From NCBI RefSeq assembly GCF_037975245.1, contig NC_092580.1:17308001-17372000 (forward strand): a stretch of 64,000 nucleotides of DNA, given 5' to 3'. A program made the position numbers and the translations under genes. The notes under the pieces were generated by a model. It was not told the origin of the DNA, did no database searches, and worked only from the letters and a program-made list of their open reading frames with translations. The stretch comes from Apostichopus japonicus. Lineage: Eukaryota > Echinodermata > Holothuroidea > Aspidochirotida > Stichopodidae. Shown piece after piece: positions 49,760 to 58,317 of this stretch (positions within the stretch are counted from its first letter, which is position 1; every line of letters starts with the position of its first letter).

Positions 49760-50100
49760 TCCAGGCCGCACTGGTGCGGCACCGGACGGAGAAGGGGGAG
49801 AGGACCGACCAAGGGGCGGAAACCCCGAGGATACAACCAAAAACATTCTCACCTGAAGAGGCCCTAGGTGGGCTGTGGTGGGTGACAGGTGGGTCCTGAG
49901 TGGGCCCGAAGTGGGTCCAGAGTGGGTCGTCGGTGGGTGTAGGCGGGACCCCCACGACATCCCTCGAAAATTCCTGGGGGAAAAGGCCGTCACGTGGTCA
50001 TATGTGTGTGGCCTGTTCCCCTAGTATCTGAGGAGGGTATCCGACATGGTTGTATGGTTCCGTCCGCGAGGTCCCCCATAGTGGGGAGGCGGGTCGGGAT

Positions 50101-50198
50101 GTTATATGAGGTGAGTACGTCGCTCGTTAATTCACAAACCAGTTAAGGTTTGGGGAATTCACAGCGCGTACTCCCTCACCTCATATAACCTATGCATT
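50101..50198 (-). repeat. DIRS internal complementary region (circle-junction template)
   Basis: The first half (GAGTACGTCGCTCGTTAATT ... GGTTTGGGGA) is the complement of the element's left outer end at 49624-49676. The second half (AATTCACAGCGCGTACTCCC ... ATGCAT) is the complement of the right outer end at 55662-55704. They meet at GGGG-AATT-CAC. In the DIRS replication model this region templates joining of the two ends into a circle. Confidence 0.93.
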
Positions 50199-52694
50199 TG
50201 TGACACAGGAGCCCTGGCGGTGGGTCGAGGATCTCGCGGGCGGCGGACCTAGGGCCGCTCGGGCAAAATCCCCTTCCGTGGCAGGGGTGTTTGTGATATA
50301 GCAGGCGACAAAGGAAGACGGGGTCTTCCAGGCCGCCGCCTTCATAATATCTTCCAGGGGAACCCCCCGGAACCACGCCCTGGACGTGGCGTGGCCTCGG
50401 ACGTCATGCGCCCGGACGGGTTCCCCAGGCTGGGTGTGGGCACGTATTAGGTCGGCCATCCACCGTGAAATGGTGTCCTTTGAGGCTGGGGTGTAAGGCG
50501 ACCTCGGTAAAATGAAGAGCCTGTCCGAGGTACGTAGCTGTTTGGTCCTCTCTATGTACCACTTAAGGGCTCGGATAGGACACCAGCGCTTGTCTTCCGC
50601 GATTGACGAGGCTCGTGACAGACTCGGTAGGAAGATCTCGTTCGGGGTAAAGGTTACTGATTGGTTCTTTGGGAGAAAGTGAGGGTCAGGTAGTAATCTG
50701 ACTCCTCCTGGTTCAAACCTCGTGAACCCCCGTTGGAGGGTGAGCGCGTGGAGGCAGCTTCTGCGCCTGGCAGAGGCGGCCGCGATCAGAAACAGTGTTT
50801 TGTGTGTTAGCTTGTCCAATGGAGCATTGTGTAGCGGCTCGTACGGAGAGCCCGCGAGGGTCGTCAGGACCTCGTGGAGGGCCCATGATGGGGCCAGGCG
50901 GCGCCTGGGAGGGCGTCTGTGGAACATGCCCCTTAAGACCTGGCGGAGGACCGGGTTGGTTCCTACTGAGGAGCCACCCGAGAATCTGCTGTGAACCGCT
51001 GCTATTGCAGAGCGGTAATTTCTAATTGTACTTATTTGCTTCCCTTCTCGGAAGAGTTCGAGTAGGAAGGCCGCCACCTGGTCTACTGAGGCCTCCACGG
51101 GATCAACAGCGTTGTCCCCGGCCCAAACATAGTATCGGTGCAGTCTAGAATCGTATGTTTTAACCGTGGACTGCCGGCGGGCATCCACTGCAATGTCCGC
51201 AACCTCCGGTGGAAACCCCGCTGTCTGGAGCGAGAGCCGGAGAGTTTCCACGCAGCTAGATGGAGGCTCGTGATGTCGGGGTGGGTTATTTGGCCGCTCC
51301 GTTGGGAGAGGAGCTTGGCAGCCGGTGGGAATTTGTATGGTAGGTCCACCAGCATCTCGATGATGAGTGGGAACCATGCTTGATTGGGCCAGCAAGGTGC
51401 GATCAAAAGCATGTCCGCTTCCACGTCCCGGAGCATCGTGAGAACTCTGCGGAGTAATCCCAGTGGGGGAAAGGCGTACATGGAGAGGCCCGCCCATGAG
51501 ACGACTAGGGCGTCGGTCTTCCAGGCCTGTGGGTCGTGGTATCTGGAGCAGAACGTCGGGAGTTTGGCGTTCTTGGCCGTCGCAAACATGTCGACGGACG
51601 GCCTGCCGAACAGGTGAAATATGTGGTCGGACCACGTTCGGGAGAGCTCCCATTCCCCATTGTCTAGATACCCCCTGGACAGTGCGTCTGCCAGTATATT
51701 GTCTTTCCCTGCTAGGTGGGACGCCCGTAGGCCGATCCGAAGGGAGTCGCAGAGGACGAGCAGGTCCCATGTCCTGCGTAGGAGAGCCAGGGATCGAGTG
51801 CCCCCTTGACGGTTGATATATGCCACGGTCGTGGTGTTGTCTGACCGGACCGTGACAGTGTGGCCCGTTAGGTGGGTTGCCCAGTGACGTACGGCCCTCA
51901 GGACCGCTTCCGTCTCTAAAATATTGATATGGAGACCCCTCTCGGGCTCCGCCCATTTGCCGGCGACTGTGTGTGTGCCCCATACCGCTCCCCAACCGCT
52001 GAGGGAGGCATCCGTCGTGATCGACGTTGTAGGGGCTGGGTTCCGGAAAGGTCGTCCTGCCGCGATCCTGTCCGACTCTGCCCACCACGTGAGAAACGGG
52101 CGTAGCCCCGTTGGAAGTGGGATTGGCGTTGCCGCCGCCGACCGATCCGGGGCATAGTGTTTGAGGAGGTGCCGCTGGAGCGGCCTCATTCTGAGTCTGC
52201 ACAGGTCTAGAAGGTCTGTGAAGCTCGCCATCTTCCCCAACAGGCGCTGCCACGTGAGCGCTGGGGTATTCCGATTGCCTAGTATTTCTCTGGCCGTGGC
52301 CACTAGGCTCGCCGTTCTTTCGGCCGTCGGGTAGACCATGCCGCGGGCGAGGTCGAGACGGGCCCCTAAGTATATGATCGATTGAGCGGGCACGAGGCTG
52401 GATTTCTCGACGTTGATTAACCACCCCAGTTTCGTCAGGAGGGAGACGGTGGCGTTTGTACTGGCGAGAGCCCCTTGTTGGGAGTTGCCGAGTACTAACC
52501 AATCGTCTAGGTAGGCGAACACCATTACCCCGTTTCGACGGAGGTGAGCCAGGACCGCCCTTGTTACCCTGGTGAAAACCCTGGGTGCTGTGGAGAGGCC
52601 AAATGGTAGCGCTGTGAAGTGGTAATCTATGGCCTTGTACCTGAACGTGAGGACCGCTGGTCCTCGCGTCGGATGGGAATATGTAGGTAGGCAT
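50190..52694 (-). CDS. DIRS tyrosine recombinase ORF
   Basis: 834-codon open frame; the conserved part is the last ~340 codons, and the upstream part overlaps the RT-RNase H frame and is probably not all translated as such. The N-terminal SAM-like region reads STVKTYDSRLHRYYVWAGD then QISTIRNYRSAIAAVHSRF. Catalytic motifs: Arg in AAASARRRSCLHAL, H-x-x-R in AHDVRGHATSRAW, and the nucleophile Tyr in VACYITN at about residue 799. It would cut and join element ends to integrate the circular DNA intermediate. All motif residues appear present. The true start is unknown. Confidence 0.9.
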   Translation of the reverse strand: MPTYIFPSDARTSGPHVQVQGHRLPLHSATIWPLHSTQGFHQGNKGGPGSPPSKRGNGVRLPRRLVSTRQLPTRGSRQYKRHRLPPDETGVVNQRREIQPRARSIDHILRGPSRPRPRHGLPDGRKNGEPSGHGQRNTRQSEYPSAHVAAPVGEDGELHRPSRPVQTQNEAAPAAPPQTLCPGSVGGGNANPTSNGATPVSHVVGRVGQDRGRTTFPEPSPYNVDHDGCLPQRLGSGMGHTHSRRQMGGAREGSPYQYFRDGSGPEGRTSLGNPPNGPHCHGPVRQHHDRGIYQPSRGHSIPGSPTQDMGPARPLRLPSDRPTGVPPSRERQYTGRRTVQGVSRQWGMGALPNVVRPHISPVRQAVRRHVCDGQERQTPDVLLQIPRPTGLEDRRPSRLMGGPLHVRLSPTGITPQSSHDAPGRGSGHAFDRTLLAQSSMVPTHHRDAGGPTIQIPTGCQAPLPTERPNNPPRHHEPPSSCVETLRLSLQTAGFPPEVADIAVDARRQSTVKTYDSRLHRYYVWAGDNAVDPVEASVDQVAAFLLELFREGKQISTIRNYRSAIAAVHSRFSGGSSVGTNPVLRQVLRGMFHRRPPRRRLAPSWALHEVLTTLAGSPYEPLHNAPLDKLTHKTLFLIAAASARRRSCLHALTLQRGFTRFEPGGVRLLPDPHFLPKNQSVTFTPNEIFLPSLSRASSIAEDKRWCPIRALKWYIERTKQLRTSDRLFILPRSPYTPASKDTISRWMADLIRAHTQPGEPVRAHDVRGHATSRAWFRGVPLEDIMKAAAWKTPSSFVACYITNTPATEGDFARAALGPPPARSSTHRQGSCVTNA

Positions 52695-53322
52695 CCTTTA
52701 GATCGACGGAGGATGCCCACATCCCTGGGCGCAGTAGGTGGAGGATTGATGTGAGAGTCTCCATCCTGAACCTCTCCGGTCGGATGAACCTCCTGTTGAG
52801 AGGTCTGAGGTTCAGGATGGGCCTCCAAGTCCCGTTCTTCTTCGGCGTGAGGAAGAACGAGGACCGGAAGAGGGGGCCGTCCGCGTTTGCGGTGGTGACC
52901 CGTGTAATGGCGCCTTTTTTGAGAAGACTGTTGATCTCGTCCTCGAGGGCGGCCCGCTTTTCCGGTATCTCGGGTACTGGCGTGGTTGCGAAGAGGCCAT
53001 ATTGGGGTGGGGTAGACGAGAACTCTATCTCGTAGCCCCTTTTTACCACGTCCAGTACCCAGGCTCCTGGGTCGATTTCCTCCCAGTGAGCCCAAAAAAC
53101 TCTTAGTCGCCCCCCCACCTTGGCCTTGGGCGCTACGGTGGGGTGGGCATCCCTAGGGCCGTTTACCGCGCCCGCGGCTTCCGCGGCTTCCGCGGTATTG
53201 CGGGCGGTACGGCCTGTGTTCGGGCCGCGAAGGAGCAGATTGTTGCTGTGTTCGCGGGGCGCCCCGACTCTGACTGTAGCTGGATCTTGGTTGCTTAAAG
53301 CGGCTACCTTGTCGTGAGTCAT
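51083..53322 (-). pseudogene. DIRS reverse transcriptase-RNase H, one frameshift
   Basis: Frame A (53322-52627) carries the N-terminal RT motifs: KKNGTWRPILNLRPLN and SVDLKDAYLHIPI (motif A with the catalytic Asp). Frame B (used from about 52650 down to 51083) carries FRYKAIDYHFTALPFGLSTA, FAYLDDWLVLG (motif C, YLDD) and the RNase H region TTDASLSGWGAVWG, INILETEAVL, RSDNTTTVAYIN and GKDNILADALSR. The join at about 52650-52680 needs a single-base frame change. That change could be decay, an assembly error or, less likely, programmed frameshifting. The RNase H D-E-D residues are visible. Confidence 0.9.
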
Positions 53323-55078
53323 AACGTGGGCGCGAGGATGAGGTCGAGCGGGACATGTGTTCGTCCGCCTCCCTCAGAGATTTCATTCTCTCTGCCTCCT
53401 CCCGGAGTTTCTCATCGAACTTGCCGCCGAAGAGGTCACTGCCCAGGATCGGTAAGTTGCGGAACCCGTCCGCCGTGGATCTGGACGACCAATTCAGGGA
53501 GTTCAAAACCAGGTCCCGACGTGTCAAGGTGGCCTTAACCGAGACGCGGGCGAACTGGTCTAATACCATCCTGGAAACGGGTCCCAGGAGGGCAATGATG
53601 GTGGCGGTATCTTTGCGGGAGATACCCGATGCCTGGGCCTGTTGAAAAGATCTGTTCAATAGCTCGGCGAAAAGTAATAAGGCTGATGAGTACTTCATCC
53701 CTGCGCGGGAGGCCCTATCTACGTCGAACAGGGAGGATTCTAGGGTCTGTGCACCCTTCTCCCTGAACTTGTCTTTGCCGTCTAAGGCACCCGCCGACCG
53801 AAGTCTCTCCTTCACTTGAGGCGGGATTTGGGGTGGCGTGAAAAGACTTTCCCAGTCTTCGTCGCCCACGTGGAAAGTGCGATGGGCTGATCGCTGGAAG
53901 GCTGTCCAGCGTTTCGCCTGTGCCACCGCCTCGAACCGCTCTCTACATTCCACATCCACCGGGATGGAGGCTCGAGGCTTTTGGGTGGCCGCGTTCAATG
54001 TGAGTTTGGATGCCGGCCCCTCGTGGGCACGCGCATCCACCGTTTCCTCGAAGCCGAGGACTCTGCGGAGTACTGCCGTCGCCTTCTCAAAGGCTTCCGC
54101 TGAAATTTCGGTACCCCGTAAGGGTTCTTCATCCTCCGCCTCGGAATCTCCACTGAGGAGGCGGGCACTAGCTGCGATTGACAGCGCGTCATCAGTTCTG
54201 GAGGAGACGTCGTCCCAGGGATCTACCTGGGCCTCCTCAGGGGCGTGATCTTCCGTAACCGGTGCTGGCGGTGGCGCCGGTTGTGGTGGAATGGACGGAG
54301 CCCCTTGTTGTTCCGGGTCCTGTTGACTCGGCTTTTGCAACAATTGTCCCAGGAGGTCTTTAACCTGGGAAAGGAGAGCCTGCCCCGAGTCTGGGGATTG
54401 TCTCCTCTTTCGTTTCTTGGCCCTGTGTCGCCCAGAAGAATGTCCACTCGAGGACGAGGGCGACGAGCCAGACCTCGACCTGCGTCGAGGTCGCCTGTGT
54501 CTTTCCCGGCTCCTACCGCGGCTACGGCTGTGGGTACGGCTTCGGCTTTGGCGCCGTTCCGTACTCTCCGGGGAGAACCCCGAGAAATCTCTCCGGTTGC
54601 GGTCCCATGACCCCGGAGTAGAAGTAAATAAGTCCGCCACCGCTTGTCTTCGGGGGCTTCTTGACTCCACTTGGCCTGATGTGGACGGACCCTCCTGGGG
54701 TCGCGGCCGTGGCTGAGCTGACGCGGCACGGGAATTAGCTCCATCTCGTATGGATACCCGTTCCTGAGGAGGGTTTGAGCCATCTCGTATGGCGCCCTCC
54801 GTTCCCCCATGTTTAGGGCTTATGCCATCTCGTATGGCCGCCTGGGGTTCCTTCGCCGGCGGCTTCTTTTTCCCCTGCTTTGAGGAAGCCGCCTTCTTTC
54901 TTTTCTCTGCGGCTTTATCCGCCAGCCAGGTACCGATCAAATCCCAGCGCTCCTGGGTCCAGTCCTGGCAAATGGAGCAGGTCTGCTTGCTCCCGCATGG
55001 GCTACACTTTGGGCCCAAATCGTGTTTGTCCCATGCTTTGAACGGACGGAACTGCTTGCAAGAACGGCAGTTTTCCAT
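53153..55078 (-). CDS. DIRS ORF1 (gag-like)
   Basis: 641 codons from an ATG just inside the right end. The N-terminus has a Cys cluster (CRSCKQF, CSPCGSKQTCSIC) suggesting a zinc-binding motif. Residues ~170-225 are Arg/Ser-rich (SRSRTHSRSRGRSRERHRRP), likely RNA-binding. A C-terminal half with SALLLFAELLNRSFQQAQ matches the helical gag core seen in vertebrate and invertebrate DIRS elements. The extreme C-terminus is Arg/Gly/Tyr-rich. Intact. Confidence 0.85.
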   Translation of the reverse strand: MENCRSCKQFRPFKAWDKHDLGPKCSPCGSKQTCSICQDWTQERWDLIGTWLADKAAEKRKKAASSKQGKKKPPAKEPQAAIRDGISPKHGGTEGAIRDGSNPPQERVSIRDGANSRAASAQPRPRPQEGPSTSGQVESRSPRRQAVADLFTSTPGSWDRNRRDFSGFSPESTERRQSRSRTHSRSRGRSRERHRRPRRRSRSGSSPSSSSGHSSGRHRAKKRKRRQSPDSGQALLSQVKDLLGQLLQKPSQQDPEQQGAPSIPPQPAPPPAPVTEDHAPEEAQVDPWDDVSSRTDDALSIAASARLLSGDSEAEDEEPLRGTEISAEAFEKATAVLRRVLGFEETVDARAHEGPASKLTLNAATQKPRASIPVDVECRERFEAVAQAKRWTAFQRSAHRTFHVGDEDWESLFTPPQIPPQVKERLRSAGALDGKDKFREKGAQTLESSLFDVDRASRAGMKYSSALLLFAELLNRSFQQAQASGISRKDTATIIALLGPVSRMVLDQFARVSVKATLTRRDLVLNSLNWSSRSTADGFRNLPILGSDLFGGKFDEKLREEAERMKSLREADEHMSRSTSSSRPRYDSRQGSRFKQPRSSYSQSRGAPRTQQQSAPSRPEHRPYRPQYRGSRGSRGRGKRP

Positions 55079-55587
55079 CCTCTGAAAAATCCCGAAATTG
55101 TTTTTTTTTGTTGAGAAATCTCCGATTTTTTTTTTTTTTTTTTTTTGAGAAATCTCCGAGACTTGAAGCTGTGAAAACTAAAATAGAAACAGTTACATTA
55201 CTGCAGAATGAAAACGTACACGATTGCTGTACGTGAACAGTAAGAAATTTGTATCTAAACCAGTACGAAAAATAAACAAGGCAGTTACTTTACTGCAAAA
55301 GGATAACGTACCCGACTGCTGTACGAAAACAGTAAATAAACGCTAGGAGAACGCTACACTAAAGTGCGGACCTAGCCACGCTATGTGAACCACGTTCACG
55401 AGGCAAACCAAAAAAACGTTCGAAAATCACGAAAGAAAAACGTTTTAAAGACAAAAAGCAGTTCAAACGTGCAGGACGTTGAACAGATGAAAAAGAATTA
55501 CAAAAACAACGATAATATTTAGACGAAGTAATTGAAATCTTACGATTTAGTGAGAGCAATAAGAGAGCGATACTTGCGCAAAAGGAT

Positions 55588-55689
55588 GGCAATTACGGAA
55601 GGGAGATGGCCACACTCACATACAGACAAATTGCCAGATGCTAGAGCGAGGTTAATACGGTAATGCATAGGTTATATGAGGTGAGGGAG
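55588..55689 (-). repeat. DIRS right inverted terminal repeat
   Basis: AATTACGGAAGGGAGATGGC through GGTTATATGAGGTGAG; inverse of 49666-49759. Gag transcription would start near here, reading leftwards. Confidence 0.95.
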
Positions 55690-55704
55690 TACGCGCTGTG
55701 AATT

Positions 55705-56834
55705 ACTAGGTTACTAGCATCGGACAATTCAGGGAACAACTATGGGCAAGCAATAGTTTGCAGACCAGAATGGTCCTGATTATAGCCCAGTTCTTAGTTA
55801 AAAACCAATTTCTGAGTGGAGGGGGCAAGTGTTCCCTGGAAACTAGTGTAGGCCTACTACAATGCACATCCATTACTACGATTACATTGACCACTAAGAC
55901 CATATATTTCAAATTCAATCCTACTCCTGAAGCCTGCATTGTTACAATTACAATGGAGCTGAATAAAATGGGATGATAAGTAGTCCTTCAATATATTGTG
56001 ATTATAAGCAAACATCTCTGTAGAAAAACAACCCAAAATTATAACCAAAATAAAAAATCCAATATTTTGATGGTTTCAATGGTATGCATATCAGTCAGAT
56101 GGTGGTAAACTATTTGTCTCTTTATCATGTATGTGGGTTGTGCTGCGTTTATGCCAATTTTCACAGTTGCTTTCAGTTTCTTTCGGTTTCTTCCAGTTTC
56201 TTCCGGAAGAAAAAGGAAGAAACACAGAAGAAACAGGTTTCTTCCAGTTTCTTCCACGTCCCCGGAAGAAATAGGTTTCTTCCAAAAGAAAGCGAACCCT
56301 AAAGTGAACTACTGGCATCTGCAGAATGGCTGCACGGTTTAATCAGGAGATTATTTCAGCACTGATTTAAAAAAAAAGTAAGTTAAAAGCTGCACTGTCA
56401 TAACATCTTGTTTTGGATGCACTGACCATTATCCCACTAACATTTTATTGACTTAAAAAACAACTTCTATAAATTCCTGTAACCATTTGGTCGCTTTCTA
56501 CAATCCTCGACAAAAATGATGGGACAGTATGAGCAGCAACGAGCAATATTGGTTTAAGCGCACCCCCTTCCCCCCGTTCAGTGTTGTAGCCAAAGCGCTC
56601 AGAAACTGCAACATTGATACGGGGAGTGGGGTGTCCCATCTATTTTTGTCGACGATTGTCTGAAAGCCTGTGTATAAGTATAGGACCATAAGGATTTACG
56701 TACTGGGCATTAGACATTGTAGGAATAGTACACATGGTTTTAAATATATCATAGAAATGAAATGGACATTTACATTGTTATATAGTATATAGTGTCGGAA
56801 AAGGCCCAACATAATATATTTTCGCCTATGTTCA

Positions 56835-56871
<37 letters not shown>

Positions 56872-56971
56872 CTATATATATATATATATAAGAGTGTAAG
56901 AATAATACACATGGTTCTTAATATAGCATATAAATGAAATATGATTCCTTCATGGTTACTTGGTAATTTAG
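55705..56971. other. Repeat-rich spacer; inverted TTTCTTCC cluster and (TA)n
   Basis: 56160-56292 repeats TTTCTTCCAGTTTCTTCCGG and GGAAGAAA in both orientations, like 49367-49472. A (TA)n lies at about 56838-56892. It is bracketed by a direct repeat of about 48 bp (TACACATGGTT-TAAATAT ... AAATGAAAT) at 56716-56762 and 56893-56940. No coding sequence is recognised here; upstream exons of the Rep-like gene were sought and not found. Confidence 0.6.
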
Positions 56972-58317
56972 ATCATGGAATTGTGGTGCATTTCTTCTCA
57001 ACCCATGCTAATTATTACAAGGCATGGCAGTATGTCGTTAAAGAGGACGCTAGTATCCTGCAAAGCCCAGGTCACCCGGACCTGGGGGCCACCCCACCAG
57101 CCACAACCTCGGCCAGTACCTCTAGGGTCCTCCAGGCATCGGTGGAACAATCAGCACGTGCGCCACTAAAAAAGCGCAAACGGCTTAGCACGTTCGATGT
57201 GTTCCAGATGGTAGTTAAGCGGAACATAAAGACCCAGACAGAACTGCTGGCTTTGGCCGAAATGCAGAAACAAGAGGGGAAAACCTGCTTGGCTGAATTT
57301 GTGGTGAATCGGGGACAAAAGTGTGTCACGGAAGCGATCGAGGTAAGCCAATCCATTTTCCAATAATTCATAAATACATTGTCCTAACATTTTGAATATA
57401 TATACTGTATAAATCATTCACCATGCCATGGTCTGGTGGTGGGGGGTCGTGCGTGATGAAGTTGTGGGTTAGGATCGTGGTAGAGTAGCGTTGGGAGGGG
57501 TGTGGTAGTGACAGGGAGTGGGAGGTGTGGGAGGGGAATGAGTTGAGGGAGGGGTGGGGAGAGGGAAAGGGGTGGGGATAGGAAGGGGAGGGGGAGGGGA
57601 GGGGTTCCACCATCACTATATTTGTCACTATATAAAGGTCTTTTTCGATAGGTCGCGTGGGAACTACACGACGCCGAGAGTAAGCTGGAGCGAGGAAAGA
57701 AATCTCGTCCCGAAATCTTGGACTCCTTCAAAGGTCAACCCTGTGTACCTGGCTGCAACGGGCTATGGTCCACAATCGCGGAAGACATTTTGCGCCGGAA
57801 TGATATTCCCGCCGGTACATTTCAACGAGCTGTTGTCGACGTCCTCGAGAAGGGCCGGGGTAAATACCGGAACATTTTTATAACTGGTCCCGCGAATTGC
57901 AGCAAAACGTTTATTCTGGCTCCTCTGACCCAAATCTTCAAAGTATTTTCCAATCCCGCTTCAACGAGCTTCACGTGGGTTGGTGCTGAGAAAGCTGAAG
58001 TCATTTTCCTCAATGACTTCAGATGGAGTCCGCAGATCATGCCGTGGCATGATCTCCTGCTTCAATTAGAAGGTCAAATGGTACATCTACCCGCTCCAAA
58101 AACACACTTCTCCCAAGATTTTGTCCTCAGTGGTTCAACACCAGTGTTCGCAACTGGCAAGAATCCACTGATATACATAAAGGGGGGCCAAATTGAAGAA
58201 AGAGAAATGGAGATGATGACGGTTCGATGGCGATATTTTACCTTCCGCTCGTAAATCCAAGCCAACGAACAGGTTGATGTCCCCCCATGTGGACCATGTT
58301 TTGCCAAGTTTATTCTA
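56972..58317 (+). pseudogene. Rep-like protein: YxxK motif plus SF3 helicase, two exons seen
   Basis: Exon 1 (about 56972-57342, acceptor TTGGTAATTTAG, donor GAG|GTAAGC) contains YYKAWQYVVKED, which fits motif III (YxxK) of rolling-circle Rep endonucleases, then a basic KKRKR stretch. Exon 2 (57652-58254, acceptor TTTTTCGATAG, same phase) has Walker A-like GPANCSKTF, Walker B-like EVIFLNDFRW and a sensor-like TPVFATGKNPL, as in SF3 helicases of Rep proteins. Defects: the Walker A Gly before Lys is Ser, and a TAA at 58252-58254 interrupts a frame that continues with a C-x-x-C-F motif to 58317. The exon(s) with motifs I and II were not found. It is probably a relic of a transposon or endogenised replicon. 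No viral origin is claimed. Confidence 0.72.
57425..57607 (+). repeat. G-rich tract in the Rep-like gene intron
   Basis: GGGAGGGG/GGTGGGGA runs make up most of the 309-bp intron, with many G3+ runs on the sense strand that could fold as G-quadruplexes. Confidence 0.85.

Larger units (their letters stand above)
49624..55704 (-). mobile_element. DIRS-type tyrosine-recombinase retrotransposon, near complete
   Basis: It carries the diagnostic DIRS set on the minus strand: gag-like ORF1, RT-RNase H, a tyrosine recombinase in an overlapping frame, inverted terminal repeats (49666-49759 and 55588-55689) and an internal complementary region (50101-50198) that is the joined complement of both outer ends. 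The ends were placed where the complementary region stops matching: TCCCCAAACC at 49624 and GTGAATT ending 55704. No long target duplication is seen, as expected for recombinase-mediated insertion. GC content and codon use are clearly higher than in the flanks. One frameshift in RT is the only coding defect I found. Confidence 0.95.

Noticed and set aside
50722-54810. Numerous Arg/Pro-rich frames opposite or offset to the DIRS genes
   Set aside because: Shadows produced by the GC-rich coding sequence of the element.
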